Assembly: GCF_016629525.1 (NCBI RefSeq)
Contig: NZ_AP024269.1
Coordinates: 1,240,001-1,304,000 of the forward strand
Direction of reading: 5' to 3'
Source: Kaistia sp. 32K
Lineage (GTDB): Bacteria; Pseudomonadota; Alphaproteobacteria; Rhizobiales; Kaistiaceae
DNA: 64,000 bases
Shown: positions 47,638-56,357 of the stretch, piece by piece
How positions within the stretch are numbered: the first letter of the stretch is position 1
How the letters are laid out: the number at the start of each line of letters is the position of its first letter
Made by a program: the position numbers and the translations under genes
The notes under the pieces: generated by a model
What the model was told of the DNA's origin: nothing
Databases searched by the model: none
Seen by the model: the letters and a program-made list of their open reading frames with translations, nothing else

Positions 47638-48210
47638 TTAGTCGCGGGCGATGATCTCGCGGCCCGAAAGCGTCTCGACCTCGTTGTAGAAGCCGGTCTT
47701 GCGGCGCTTCAGGAAGCGCGGGCGGCGGCGGGTGATCGAGGCCGGGGCGCGGCGCGCCTTGGGGTCGCCGACGACCAGCGAGCCGAGCTGCTCGAGCGGC
47801 GCCCGCACCGTGCCGTCGCCGTCGACGATCAGCAGCGGCAGGCCGAGCGCGCGGCCCCAGGCCTGCCAGTCGGCCGCGACGTCCTCGCCATTGCCGAGAT
47901 CCTCGACGACGACCAGCGGCAGCGACATGGCGGGATCGCGGTGCATCAGCTCGACGATGGTGCGGACCGCGCCGGTCTCGGGATCGCCGGACATCCGGAC
48001 GGCGACGCCGCGAAAGGCGCTGACCGGGGTGGAGAGGGTGGTCGGGATGCCGCCGAGGCGACGCTTGATGATCGCCTGCTCGCGATCGAGATAGACGGCC
48101 GGGGTGGTGGCCGAGGCCGGGCCGGCGAGGGTGGCCTCGTAGCGGACGGGAAGCGCGAAGGGATCGAGGCGGAGATCGTTGCCGGATGCCTGAGCCATGC
48201 TGTTTGCCAT
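47638..48210 (-). CDS. DUF6101-like protein
   Basis: About 190 residues, cytoplasmic. It contains LRLDPFALPVRYEATLAGPASATTPAVYLDREQAIIKRRLGGIPTTLSTPVSAFRGVAVRMSG and, near the C-terminus, FLKRRKTGFYNEVETLSGREIIARD, a sequence I associate with the rhizobial DUF6101 family. No catalytic motif is visible; a basic C-terminus might bind nucleic acid. The ATG at 48210 follows GGAG; a second ATG four codons on is possible. It converges on the methyltransferase gene. Confidence 0.68.
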   Translation of the reverse strand: MANSMAQASGNDLRLDPFALPVRYEATLAGPASATTPAVYLDREQAIIKRRLGGIPTTLSTPVSAFRGVAVRMSGDPETGAVRTIVELMHRDPAMSLPLVVVEDLGNGEDVAADWQAWGRALGLPLLIVDGDGTVRAPLEQLGSLVVGDPKARRAPASITRRRPRFLKRRKTGFYNEVETLSGREIIARD

Positions 48211-48667
48211 CGTCTTCAACTCCGTCGCTGCCTTGTTTCGGTCCCGCCACCGGGCGGTTAACAGGACCTTAAGGAGAGGGATCCGCTTGACCGGGCCCGC
48301 TCTTTGTTGAGGCGACAATGCCACGCGATCGGCCATTCAGAGCTTAAGGGACATGGTTAACGGCCCGGCGATCGCGGGCAGGGTTAGCGGCCGGTGATCG
48401 AAGACGGTTGACGAAAACTTGCTGAATTGTGGCAGCGGCGGCGGCGATGGCGGCAGCCCGCCATTTGCGCCGGGGATCCTCCCGGCGGCTTTCGGCCAGA
48501 GGCCCGCGCATCGCGCAACCATCGCATGCGGAGAGGGCGCATCTCCCTGTGGGCATCTCCGGCGCGCGACGGCGAACGTGAACTTTTGCAGCGTCCCGGG
48601 GCCGGCGGAGTGTGAACTCTTTCGCCTTCGGCTCGTCGTGACGGACGTCGGCTGCCCCACCCTCGGT
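48211..48667. other. Gene-free interval before repeat copy 4
   Basis: About 450 bp between the start of the DUF6101-like gene and the repeat. Both strands hold short open frames, none with a ribosome site or family resemblance. I see no hairpin of note until repeat copy 4. Confidence 0.5.
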
Positions 48668-48772
48668 CGTCATCCCTGCGAAAGCAGGGATCCATACATC
48701 CGAAGCCCCGGGAGGTTCGTCCTGCCGGCAACCCAGCTGGATGGATCCCGGGTCAAGCCCGGGATGACGGCG
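48668..48772 (-). repeat. Two-hairpin interspersed repeat, copy 4 (reverse orientation)
   Basis: Starts CGTCATCCCTGCGAAAGCAG and ends GGGATGACGGCG: hairpin B first, hairpin A last, as in copy 2. It lies just beyond the 3' end of the FAD-linked dehydrogenase gene and may act as its transcript boundary. Confidence 0.9.
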
Positions 48773-48795
48773 AGGGTGGGGAGACGACGTCTGCC

Positions 48796-50223
48796 TCAGA
48801 GCCGCAGCATCTTGCCGGGGTTCAAAATGCCCTTCGGGTCGAGGGCCAGCTTGATCGTCCGCATCATGTCGATCGCCACCGGCCCTTTGGCGGCGGGCAG
48901 CAGGTCGCGCTTCAGGCGGCCGATGCCGTGCTCGGCCGAGATCGAGCCGTGATAGCGGGCGACGATACCGTGTACGAGCGCGTTGACCTCGTCCCAGCGC
49001 GCCAGGAAGGCTTCCTTGTCGGCACCAACGGGCTGCGTGATGTTGAAATGGATGTTGCCGTCGCCGAGATGGCCGAAGGGGACCGGCCGGCAGCCGGGCA
49101 CGAACGCCTCGACGGCGGCGATCGCCTCCTTGAGGAAGGCGGGAACGCTCGCGACCGGCACCGAGACGTCGTGTTTGATCGAGCCGCCTTCCGGCTTCTG
49201 CGCTTCCGACATGCCGTGCCGCATCCGCCAGAACGTGTTCCGCTCGGCGAGCGACTGGGCGATCGTGGCGTCCTGCACCACGCCGTTCTCGAAGGCGGTG
49301 CCCAGAATGTCCTCGATCGCGCCGCGCGCTGCCTCGTCGGAATGGCCGGACGAGATCTCCATCAGCGCGTACCAGGGGGCTGTGGTCGCCACCGGCTCGC
49401 GCGAGCCGGGGATATGGCGGAGCACGAAATCGACGCCGATGCGCGGCATCAGCTCGAAGCCGGTCAGATCATGCCCGGCACGGTCGCGCGCGAGATTGAA
49501 CAGGGCAAGGGCTGCTTCCGGATCGGCGAGCGCCGCGAAGGCGACGGCCTGGCCCTTCGGGCGGGGATAGAGCTTCAGCACGGCGGCGGTGATGATGCCG
49601 AGCGTGCCTTCGCCGCCGATGAAGAGCTGTTTCAGGTCATAGCCGGTATTGTCCTTGCGCAGCGCGCCGAGGCCCTCCCAGATCCTCCCGTCCGCCAGCA
49701 CCACTTCGAGGCCGAGCACGAGATCGCGCATGTTGCCATAGGCGAGCACGGCCGTGCCGCCGGCATTGGTCGAGATGTTGCCGCCGATCCGGCACGAACC
49801 TTCCGAGCCGAGCGAGAGCGGGAACAGCCGGTCGGCCGCTTCCGCCGCGGTCTGCACGTCGGCGAGGATGGCGCCGGCCTCGACCGTCATTGAATAGCCG
49901 TCGGCGTCGACGGCGCGGATTTTCGTCATGCGGTCGAGCGACAGCACGATCTCGCCGCCGCTCGAATCGGGAACCTGGCCGCCGACGAGCCCGGTATTGC
50001 CGCTCTGCGGCACGATCGCGGTGCCCGTCTCGTTGGCGAGCGCCAGGATCGCCGACATCTCCGCCGTCGAGCCGGGACGAAGTACCAGCGGCGTCTCGCC
50101 GACATATTTGTCGCGCCATTCCATCCGGTAGGGACGCGTCGCTTCCGGGTCGGTAAGCGCCGCGCCCGGGGCGACGAGGGCGACGAAACGGGCGATGAGC
50201 TCGGGAGTGGGGCGGTTCGGCAT
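48796..50223 (-). CDS. FAD-binding 2-hydroxyacid dehydrogenase (GlcD/D2HGDH-like)
   Basis: Flavoprotein of 475 residues. The FAD_binding_4 domain has LVLRPGSTAEMSAILALANETGTAIVPQSGNTGLVGGQVP, IVLSLDRMTKI and ISTNAGGTAVLAYGNMRDLVLGLEVVLADG. The C-terminal cap has PFGHLGDGNIHFNI and GSISAEHGIGRLKRDLLP. This is the GlcD / D-lactate / D-2-hydroxyglutarate dehydrogenase family; the substrate cannot be told apart here. I use the ATG at 50223 because it begins the family's usual N-terminus; the longer frame upstream is unlikely. It is 82 bp from the DUF3300 terminator. Confidence 0.88.
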   Translation of the reverse strand: MPNRPTPELIARFVALVAPGAALTDPEATRPYRMEWRDKYVGETPLVLRPGSTAEMSAILALANETGTAIVPQSGNTGLVGGQVPDSSGGEIVLSLDRMTKIRAVDADGYSMTVEAGAILADVQTAAEAADRLFPLSLGSEGSCRIGGNISTNAGGTAVLAYGNMRDLVLGLEVVLADGRIWEGLGALRKDNTGYDLKQLFIGGEGTLGIITAAVLKLYPRPKGQAVAFAALADPEAALALFNLARDRAGHDLTGFELMPRIGVDFVLRHIPGSREPVATTAPWYALMEISSGHSDEAARGAIEDILGTAFENGVVQDATIAQSLAERNTFWRMRHGMSEAQKPEGGSIKHDVSVPVASVPAFLKEAIAAVEAFVPGCRPVPFGHLGDGNIHFNITQPVGADKEAFLARWDEVNALVHGIVARYHGSISAEHGIGRLKRDLLPAAKGPVAIDMMRTIKLALDPKGILNPGKMLRL

Positions 50224-50304
50224 GATGGCGGGTTTCGATCCTTGGCTTGCGCCGCGCAGGATACGCGCCTCGCGGCCTTTGTAAAAAGCCGGCATGCGGG
50301 GGCA

Positions 50305-50342
50305 CGAAAAAATGTCGCCGGCCTGCTGCGGCAGGCCGGCGA
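50305..50342 (-). terminator. Rho-independent terminator for the DUF3300 gene
   Basis: A 12-bp stem TCGCCGGCCTGC / GCAGGCCGGCGA with a TGCG loop is followed on the minus strand by CATTTTTTCG, 100 bp past the gene's stop codon. Confidence 0.85.
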
Positions 50343-50441
50343 GCACGGGCGGGTCCTCCCCAGGCGACAGGATCGCTCGACCCATCCCGTTGATCGGGAC
50401 AGCGATGGCGCGATCGTCGCGCCACCGGATGTCTTGAGCCG

Positions 50442-52259
50442 CTAGCGGCAGTTGTCCTGGCCGGGCCGGCAGTTGCGGCCGCGGTTCGGCTGCGGCCGGT
50501 TGCGGTTCTGGTTGTTCGGCCGGGCGTTCTGCTGCTGCGGCCGAGCGTTCTGCCCCGGCCGGGCATTCTGCGGCCGCTGCTGCGGACGCGCGTTCTGCCC
50601 AGGGCGCTGTTGCGGCCGGGCGTTCTGCCCAGGGCGCTGCTGCGGGCGGGCATTCTGCGACGGCCGCTGCTGCGGCCGGGCGTTCTGCGACGGACGCTGC
50701 TGCGGACGAGCGTTCTGCGACGGACGCTGCTGCGGACGGGCATTCTGCCCAGGCCGTTGCTGCGGACGGGCATTCTCCGGCCGCGACGGCCGCGTCACTT
50801 CGGGGCGGTTCGGCCGGTTCGGACGGCTCTCCGCGCCGGGGCGACCGGCCTCGGGACGGTTCGGACGCGTGTTCGCCGGCCGCTCGGGACGATTCGGACG
50901 ACCCGTCTCGGCGCCGGGCCGGTTCGGCCGATTCGGGCGGGCATTCTCCCCCGGACGCTCGGGTCGGTTCGGACGACCGCTTTCAGCGCCCGGACGATTG
51001 GGACGACCGTTCTCGGCTCCCGGCCGATTCGGCCTGCCGGTCTCGGTGCCGGGCCGATTGGGACGACCATTTTCGGTGCCCGGGCGATTCGGGCGACCGG
51101 TCTCCGTGCCGGGACGCCCCGGACGGTTGTTGTTGTTGTCACCGGGACGACCGGGGCGATTGTTGTCGCCGGGACGACCGGGGCGGTTGTCACCCGGGCG
51201 GCCGGGCCGGTTGTTGTCGCCGGGGCGGTTGTCGCCAGGGCGGCCGGGACGGTTGTTGTCGCCGGGGCGACCCGTCTCGGGGCGGCCCGGGCGGTTGGGC
51301 CGGTCAGGGCGATTCGGCCGCTCCGGATACCAGGTGCCCGGCGGACGCGGGCGATGCGGCGGGCCGGGACGCCAGCCGGGGCTGCCATGCCAATGATGAT
51401 GGACCCAGACATTGTTCCAGCCGCGATTGTTCCAGCCCCAGCGATTGTTCCAGGCCGAGCCGACCAGGATGGCGGTGCCGAACACCAGCGCGCCGGTGGC
51501 CGCCGTCGTGAAGACGTCGGCGGAATTATAGACCGGCACGTAGATGCGTTCGGGCTCGGCCGGGGCGATCGAGATCACGCGCGGCGCGCTCGGCGTCTCC
51601 TGCACGACGGTGACGACCTGCTGCGGCGTCGTCTTCAGATTGCCGACCTTCTCGGCCTGCGCGCGCAGCAGCTGGATGACGGTGGCGACATCCCCGGGCT
51701 GGCGATCGAAGGCGAAGCCGAGCGATTCGGTCCATTCCTCGTGGTCGACGAGCATCTCGACGACATCCGGAAAGCGCAGCAGCGCCACCACCGGCGCGTC
51801 GAGGCCGAGCTTCTCCGCTTCGGCGTAGTCGCCGGCTTCCGCCGCCTTCGGATTATCGAACAGCCACTGTTCGGCCTTCGCCAGCTGATCCGGCCGGGTG
51901 CTCGCCGAAAGCACCAGCGAAAGCAGGGGATCGGGATAGAGCGCGATCGGGCCGAGCAGGTATTCGAGTTCCGACACCGTATAGAGATCGGGATCCTCGT
52001 CGCTCGCCGCCGCGGTGGCTTCCGCGGCGCCCGGGACCCGGTCGGGAAGGGCGGGGGCAGCGCGGGGCGCCTCGGACTCGACCGGCTTCTGGTCGTCCGG
52101 CGCCGGGGTCGAGTCGGCCTGGGCGACCCGCACGGGAGCCGTCAGCGTCTCGGCGAGAACGGGGTAGATCGTTGTCGACCAGCCGAACAGGGCTGCTACC
52201 GCCAGTCGTGAATAGTTGCCTGTCCCGAGCCAGGTCTTGTCTTTCAAGCGTGGCGCCAT
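50442..52259 (-). CDS. Exported DUF3300 protein with a 293-residue Arg/Pro/Asn repeat tail
   Basis: Six hundred and five residues. An N-terminal secretion signal is followed by an acidic linker and the DUF3300 domain (about 90-270): LGPIALYPDPLLSLVLSAS, RPDQLAKAEQWLFDNP, LLRFPDVVEMLVDHEEWTESLGFAF. A Trp/His/Asn-rich bridge (WNNRWGWNNRGWNNVWVHHHWHG) leads to a tail from residue 313 to the end, made of NRPGRPG units and then seven ARPQQRP-type decapeptide repeats, mostly spaced by GQN or SQN. The tail is strongly basic, so binding to polyanions such as LPS, teichoic-like polymer or nucleic acid is possible. DUF3300 function is unknown. A clear AGGAGGGG site precedes the ATG. Confidence 0.85.
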   Translation of the reverse strand: MAPRLKDKTWLGTGNYSRLAVAALFGWSTTIYPVLAETLTAPVRVAQADSTPAPDDQKPVESEAPRAAPALPDRVPGAAEATAAASDEDPDLYTVSELEYLLGPIALYPDPLLSLVLSASTRPDQLAKAEQWLFDNPKAAEAGDYAEAEKLGLDAPVVALLRFPDVVEMLVDHEEWTESLGFAFDRQPGDVATVIQLLRAQAEKVGNLKTTPQQVVTVVQETPSAPRVISIAPAEPERIYVPVYNSADVFTTAATGALVFGTAILVGSAWNNRWGWNNRGWNNVWVHHHWHGSPGWRPGPPHRPRPPGTWYPERPNRPDRPNRPGRPETGRPGDNNRPGRPGDNRPGDNNRPGRPGDNRPGRPGDNNRPGRPGDNNNNRPGRPGTETGRPNRPGTENGRPNRPGTETGRPNRPGAENGRPNRPGAESGRPNRPERPGENARPNRPNRPGAETGRPNRPERPANTRPNRPEAGRPGAESRPNRPNRPEVTRPSRPENARPQQRPGQNARPQQRPSQNARPQQRPSQNARPQQRPSQNARPQQRPGQNARPQQRPGQNARPQQRPQNARPGQNARPQQQNARPNNQNRNRPQPNRGRNCRPGQDNCR

Positions 52260-52564
52260 GCCTGGCCCCTCCTATCGGTCGAATGCCTTAATGATTGTCA
52301 CAATGCCCCCGTTTCCGGAAGCGTTCCCCGACGTCCGGCTTGCCCGATGGTTAAATCTGGGATGCCTCGCCGCGAGGCGGGATTCGGTGCCTAGGACGCA
52401 TCCCGTCCAGGTTGCATCGGCCGGCGGGGCCGGGGCTCGCTTCCGCGTTCCGCAACAGGCATACACTGAGTGTGATGACCGCTCCGTCGCTTCGTCTTGA
52501 AGCGGCAAAGGGCCTGTGCGATAGGAAGCGCGCCTCCGGACGCTACGAAGAGGGAAAAATAGGC

Positions 52565-53383
52565 ATGACTGAAGCAGGCGGTTTGTTGAAGGGTAAGCGC
52601 GGGCTCGTGCTGGGCGTCGCGAACAACCGGTCGATCGCCTGGGGAATTGCCAAGGCTGCCCACGACCATGGCGCCGAACTGGCCTTTACCTACCAGGGCG
52701 ATGCGCTGAAGAAGCGCGTCGAGCCGCTCGCGGCTGAACTGAACGCGCTCGTCGTCGGCCATTGCGACGTTTCCGACGCTGCCTCCATCGACGCGGTCTT
52801 CGCCGAAGTCGAGAAGCAGTGGGGCAAGCTCGATTTCCTCGTGCACGCGATCGGCTTCTCCGACAAGGACGAGCTGACCGGCCGCTATGTCGACACGAGC
52901 GAAGGCAATTTCAGCAAGACCATGCTGATCTCGGTCTATTCGCTGACCGCCGTGACGCAGCGCGCCGAGAAGCTGATGACCGATGGCGGCTCGATCCTGA
53001 CGCTGACTTATTACGGCGCCGAGAAGGTGATGCCGAACTACAACGTCATGGGCGTCGCCAAGGCCGCGCTCGAGGCGAGCGTGCAGTATCTCGCCGTCGA
53101 CCTCGGCCCGAAGAACATCCGCGTCAACGCGATTTCCGCCGGTCCGATCAAGACGCTGGCCGCCTCGGGCATCGGCGATTTCCGCTATATCCTGAAGTGG
53201 AACGAGTACAACGCGCCGCTGCGGCGGACCGTGACGACGGAAGAGGTCGGTGATTCCGGCGTCTATTTCCTGTCGGACCTGTCGCGCGCCGTCACCGGCG
53301 AAGTCCATCACGTCGATTCCGGCTACCATGTCGTCGGCATGAAGGCCGTCGACGCGCCGGATATCTCGGTGATCAAGGACTGA
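52565..53383 (+). CDS. fabI: Enoyl-[acyl-carrier-protein] reductase (NADH)
   Basis: Last reductive step of each fatty-acid elongation cycle, 272 residues. The N-terminal NAD site is GKRGLVLGVANNRSIAWGIAKAAHDHGAELAFTYQ; the catalytic YX6K lies in YNVMGVAKAALEASVQYLA; HAIGFSDKDEL and GPIKTLAASGIGDFRYIL are typical FabI. This is the triclosan-sensitive class by motif. The ATG at 52565 follows GAGGGAAAAATAG. Transcription ends at the double hairpin 53391-53454. Confidence 0.94.
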   Translation: MTEAGGLLKGKRGLVLGVANNRSIAWGIAKAAHDHGAELAFTYQGDALKKRVEPLAAELNALVVGHCDVSDAASIDAVFAEVEKQWGKLDFLVHAIGFSDKDELTGRYVDTSEGNFSKTMLISVYSLTAVTQRAEKLMTDGGSILTLTYYGAEKVMPNYNVMGVAKAALEASVQYLAVDLGPKNIRVNAISAGPIKTLAASGIGDFRYILKWNEYNAPLRRTVTTEEVGDSGVYFLSDLSRAVTGEVHHVDSGYHVVGMKAVDAPDISVIKD

Positions 53384-53390
53384 CGAATAC

Positions 53391-53454
53391 GCGCTCCGGT
53401 CCGCCGGAGCGCCGCCCTGCCTCTACCGGGCGCCGGTTCGCCGGCGCCTTCTTT
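53391..53454 (+). terminator. Tandem hairpins after fabI, second one a rho-independent terminator
   Basis: The first stem GCGCTCCGG / CCGGAGCGC lies at 53391-53412. The second is GGCGCCGG-TTCG-CCGGCGCC (53429-53448), with a TTCG tetraloop and TTCTTT after it. Together they are a strong transcription end. Confidence 0.85.
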
Positions 53455-53488
53455 GCCCGATACCCCTGCGCCAATGCGGAGTCTCGCC

Positions 53489-54064
53489 ATGCCGATCCTC
53501 GTCTTCATCCGGCACGGGGAGACGGACTGGAACGCCGAGGGCCGCTTCCAGGGGCAGCGGGACATTCCCTTGAATGCGCGCGGCCGCATCCAGGCGCAGC
53601 GCAATGGCCGCGTCCTTCTCGAGCGCATGCCCGAGGCCGCCGGCTTCGACTTCGTTGCCAGCCCGCTCGAGCGTACCCGCCAGACGATGGAAATCGCCCG
53701 CGGCGCCATGGGCCTCGACCCCTCCGCCTATCGCCTCGATCCGATCCTGAAGGAAATCACCTTCGGCGACTGGGAAGGCTTCACCGCCCCGGAACTCGAG
53801 GCGCGCTGGCCCGAGCAGGTGGTGGCGCGCGAGGGCGACAAATGGGGCTTCGTGCCGCCCGCCGGCGAGAGCTACGAGATGCTGTCGGTGCGGATCGGCC
53901 AGTGGCTCGAGAGCCTCGACACCGATACCGTCGTCGTGTCGCATGGCGGCGTCTGCCGGGTCCTGCGTGGCCTGCTGCTCGGGCTCGACAAGGATACGAC
54001 GCCCAATCTCGACGTGCCGCAGGACCGGATCTTCGTCTGGAACGGCGCCGCGCACTGGCTCTGA
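53489..54064 (+). CDS. Histidine phosphatase (phosphoglycerate mutase-like) family protein
   Basis: One hundred and ninety-one residues. The N-terminal LVFIRHGETDWNAEGRFQGQRDIPLNARGR contains the phosphorylated His in RHG; ASPLERTRQTMEIA and the late TVVVSHGGVCRVLRGLLLG complete the family. It could be a phosphatase acting on a sugar phosphate or a cobalamin-type (CobC) enzyme; no cobalamin gene is nearby. I prefer the ATG at 53489, with GGAG eight bases upstream; an earlier in-frame start would begin inside the fabI terminator. Confidence 0.88.
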   Translation: MPILVFIRHGETDWNAEGRFQGQRDIPLNARGRIQAQRNGRVLLERMPEAAGFDFVASPLERTRQTMEIARGAMGLDPSAYRLDPILKEITFGDWEGFTAPELEARWPEQVVAREGDKWGFVPPAGESYEMLSVRIGQWLESLDTDTVVVSHGGVCRVLRGLLLGLDKDTTPNLDVPQDRIFVWNGAAHWL

Positions 54065-54177
54065 CCGCCGGCTAACAAACCGGGCTTTCAGGCCCGCCGA
54101 CTCCTCAAATATCTGCCGGGCTTTCCGTGGCTTCGTGAGCGCTGTGACGCTGCCCGCGATCGCGGATTCATGGCCCC

Positions 54178-54217
54178 CAAACGAGAACGACGCCCGGAGG
54201 GGTGCCGGGCGTCGTTC
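54178..54217 (-). terminator. Strong hairpin past the array; related hairpin on the other side
   Basis: The stem GAACGACGCCCGG / CCGGGCGTCGTTC is 13 bp with a 7-base loop (54185-54217). On the minus strand TCGTTTGG follows, a weak U-tract, about 115 nt past the last array gene. A closely related hairpin occurs at 57283-57313. Confidence 0.65.
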
Positions 54218-54330
54218 GCGAGGTCAGTCAGGTAGAGATGAGATCGGTTGGGACCGATCGCAAGAGGTCGTAGGTCGATCGGTCGTACGGACCGATTGTT
54301 CAGCCGGTATTCGGCCGATCCCTTCACTGA

Positions 54331-54588
54331 TTACTTGGCGGCGGGATAGGGATTGAAGGCGCCGAGGCCTTCCGAGCCCTGGTGCGCGACGCCGACCGTC
54401 TGGCCGGGAAGAATGCCGAGCAGCTGGTTGCCGTTGGCGAACTTGAAGGTCTGGCCGTCCTGCAGGGTCAGCGTGCCGGTCGAGACATTGACGCTCTCGA
54501 CCGAACCTTCGGTCTGCTCGGCGGCGATGGCGGCGGCACCCGAAGCGAGGAAGGCGACGGAAGCGGCGGCGAGGATGAGATTACGCAT
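54331..54588 (-). CDS. Small secreted DUF1344-like protein, array copy 1 (last)
   Basis: Eighty-five residues: signal peptide MRNLILAAASVAFLASGAAA, then a mature part of about 60 residues (EGSVESVNVSTGTLTLQDGQTFKFANGNQLLGILPGQTVGVAHQGSEGLGAF) and a short end NPYPAAK. The strand-turn-strand with GTLTL and GQTF and the later LPGQ resemble the DUF1344 family of rhizobial secreted proteins, from memory. It is the most diverged copy and lacks the Ser/Asn-rich C-terminus of the others. Its leader palindrome is broken by an insertion. Confidence 0.82.
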   Translation of the reverse strand: MRNLILAAASVAFLASGAAAIAAEQTEGSVESVNVSTGTLTLQDGQTFKFANGNQLLGILPGQTVGVAHQGSEGLGAFNPYPAAK

Positions 54589-54754
54589 GGGAGGTCTCCT
54601 GGTCGAACCGGGGTTCGTTCGACTTATTGCGCCCGTTTTCGGGAGGGCAATTCCCGCCGCCTGTCGGGGGGAGGCAGGCGGAGGAGACAGGGTCCGGCTC
54701 GCCGGACGCTGTCAGGGGGATGCGATCCATAGAGGGAGCCGGGCTCCCGGCGGA

Positions 54755-55027
54755 TCAGCCTCGGCTGTTGTCGGCGCGGGCGGGGTTCGGATTGAAGGCG
54801 CCGAGGCCTTCATTGCCCTGATGCGAGACACCGATGTTCTGGCCCGGAAGGATACCGAGCAGCTGCTTGCCATTGGCGAAATTGAAGGTCTGGCCGTTCT
54901 GCAGGGTCAGCGTGCCGGTCGTGGCGTTGACGCTGACGACGGTGCCTTCGGTCTGTTCGGCGGCGATGGCCGCGGCGCCAGAAGCGAGGAAGGCGACGGA
55001 AGCGGCGGCGATGATGAAATTGCGCAT
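54755..55027 (-). CDS. Small secreted DUF1344-like protein, array copy 2
   Basis: Ninety residues. Signal peptide MRNFIIAAASVAFLASGAAA, cleavage near AIA-AEQ, then EGTVVSVNATTGTLTLQNGQTFNFANGKQLLGILPGQNIGVSHQGNEGLGAF and a tail NPNPARADNSRG. The start is fixed by the conserved MRNF and the short distance to the leader; a 22-codon upstream extension in frame would read through the palindrome. Leader palindrome 55042-55058, GTCGAACC / GGTTCGAC. Function is unknown. Confidence 0.84.
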   Translation of the reverse strand: MRNFIIAAASVAFLASGAAAIAAEQTEGTVVSVNATTGTLTLQNGQTFNFANGKQLLGILPGQNIGVSHQGNEGLGAFNPNPARADNSRG

Positions 55028-55205
55028 TGTCTTAAGTCCTTGTCGAACCGGGTTCGACGTGATTGCGCCCGATTTCGGGAGGGCGATTCCCATTGCCTGA
55101 CGGGGTGGACAGGCAGGCAGTTTCTTGGCTGGAGGCAGTGTCCGGCCTGCCGGACGCTGTCTCGAAGCTCAGTCGGTCCAGGCGGGAGGCGATCCTCCCG
55201 ACGGA

Positions 55206-55481
55206 TCAGCTATTGCTGCTGTTCGAAGCGCGGGCCGGGCTCGGGTTGAAAGCGCCGAGGCCTTCCGAACCCTGATGCGAGACGCCGATGTTCTGGCCGG
55301 GGAGGATGCCGAGCAGCTGCTTGCCATTGGCGAAATTGAAGGTCTGGCCGCTCTGCAGGGTCAGCGTGCCGGTCGTGGCGTTGACGCTGGTGACGGTGCC
55401 TTCGGTCTGCTCGGCGGCGATGGCAGCGGCGCCCGAAGCGAGGAAGGCGACGGAAGCGGCGGCGATGATGAAATTGCGCAT
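55206..55481 (-). CDS. Small secreted DUF1344-like protein, array copy 3
   Basis: Ninety-one residues, nearly identical to copy 2 in protein and leader (palindrome 55496-55512). Differences fall in VTSVNATTG, TLTLQSGQ, and the end NPSPARASNSSNS. A CGGGAGG / CCTCCCG hairpin (55183-55200) lies just past its stop. Recent duplication or gene conversion with copy 2 is likely. Confidence 0.84.
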   Translation of the reverse strand: MRNFIIAAASVAFLASGAAAIAAEQTEGTVTSVNATTGTLTLQSGQTFNFANGKQLLGILPGQNIGVSHQGSEGLGAFNPSPARASNSSNS

Positions 55482-55642
55482 GGTATCAAGTCCTTGTCGA
55501 ACCGGGTTCGACGTGATTGCGCCCGATTTCGGGAGGGCGATTCCCATTGCCTGACGATGTGGGCAGGCAGGAAGTCTTCTGGGCTGGAGGCAGTGTCCGG
55601 CTTGCCGGACGCTGTCTCGAAGCTTGGTCGTTCCGGGCGGGA

Positions 55643-55918
55643 TCAGCTGTTGCTGCTGTTCGAAGCGCGGGCCGGGTTCGGGTTGAAAGCGCCGAGGCCT
55701 TCATTGCCCTGGTGCGAGACGCCGACGTTCTGGCCCGGGAGGATGCCGAGCAGCTGCTTGCCGTTGACGAAGTTGAAGGTCTGGCCGCTCTGCAGGGTCA
55801 GCGTGCCGGCGGCGGCGTTGACGCTGGTGACGGTGCCTTCGGTCTGCTCAGCCGCGATGGCGGCAGCGCCGGAGGCGAGGAAGGCGACCGAAGCGGCGGC
55901 GATGACGAAATTGCGCAT
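55643..55918 (-). CDS. Small secreted DUF1344-like protein, array copy 4
   Basis: Ninety-one residues: MRNFVIAAASVAFLASGAAA, then EGTVTSVNAAAGTLTLQSGQTFNFVNGKQLLGILPGQNVGVSHQGNEGLGAF and NPNPARASNSSNS. It carries Val where other copies have Ala in the NFxNGKQ stretch. The leader (55932-55949) has GTCGA / TCGAC arms and AGGAGACTTATC follows it. Confidence 0.84.
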   Translation of the reverse strand: MRNFVIAAASVAFLASGAAAIAAEQTEGTVTSVNAAAGTLTLQSGQTFNFVNGKQLLGILPGQNVGVSHQGNEGLGAFNPNPARASNSSNS

Positions 55919-56081
55919 GATAAGTCTCCTGGTCGAACGGGGGGTCGACATGCTTGCATTCTGGGAGGGAGGGAATTCTCTCGCCCGGGGGGAGGGAGAG
56001 GCTGCGGGCCGTCCGGTTGGGGGAGCCGGACGTTGGCCCGCGGTCAGTCGAGGTCAGGTATTCAGAGGAACTTCAGGCAGC

Positions 56082-56357
56082 TCAGCTGTTGGTGCTGCTC
56101 GAAGCGCGGGCCGGGGCCGGGTTGAAAGCGCCGAGGCCTTCCGAACCGTTGTGCGAGACGCCGACGGCCTGGCCGGGCAGGATGCCGAGGAGCTGCTTGC
56201 CGTTGGCGAACTGGAAGGACTGGCCTCCCTGCAGGGTCAGCGTGCCGGCCGAAGCGTTGACGCTGGTAACGGTGCCTTCGGTCTGCTCGGCGGCGAAGGC
56301 GGCAGCGCCGGAAGCGAGGAAGGCGACCGAAGCGGCGGCGAGGACGAAATTGCGCAT
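56082..56357 (-). CDS. Small secreted DUF1344-like protein, array copy 5
   Basis: Ninety-one residues: MRNFVLAAASVAFLASGAAA (followed by FAAEQ), then EGTVTSVNASAGTLTLQGGQSFQFANGKQLLGILPGQAVGVSHNGSEGLGAF, ending NPAPARASSSTNS. The leader has perfect 7-bp arms, GTCGAAC / GTTCGAC (56371-56388). The intergenic hairpin GCGGGCC...GGCCCGC (56418-56454) lies upstream, between it and copy 6. Confidence 0.84.
   Translation of the reverse strand: MRNFVLAAASVAFLASGAAAFAAEQTEGTVTSVNASAGTLTLQGGQSFQFANGKQLLGILPGQAVGVSHNGSEGLGAFNPAPARASSSTNS

Noticed and set aside
48337..48731. Several 100-codon frames between the DUF6101-like gene and the dehydrogenase
   Set aside because: All read through the interspersed repeat and lack domain or ribosome-site support.
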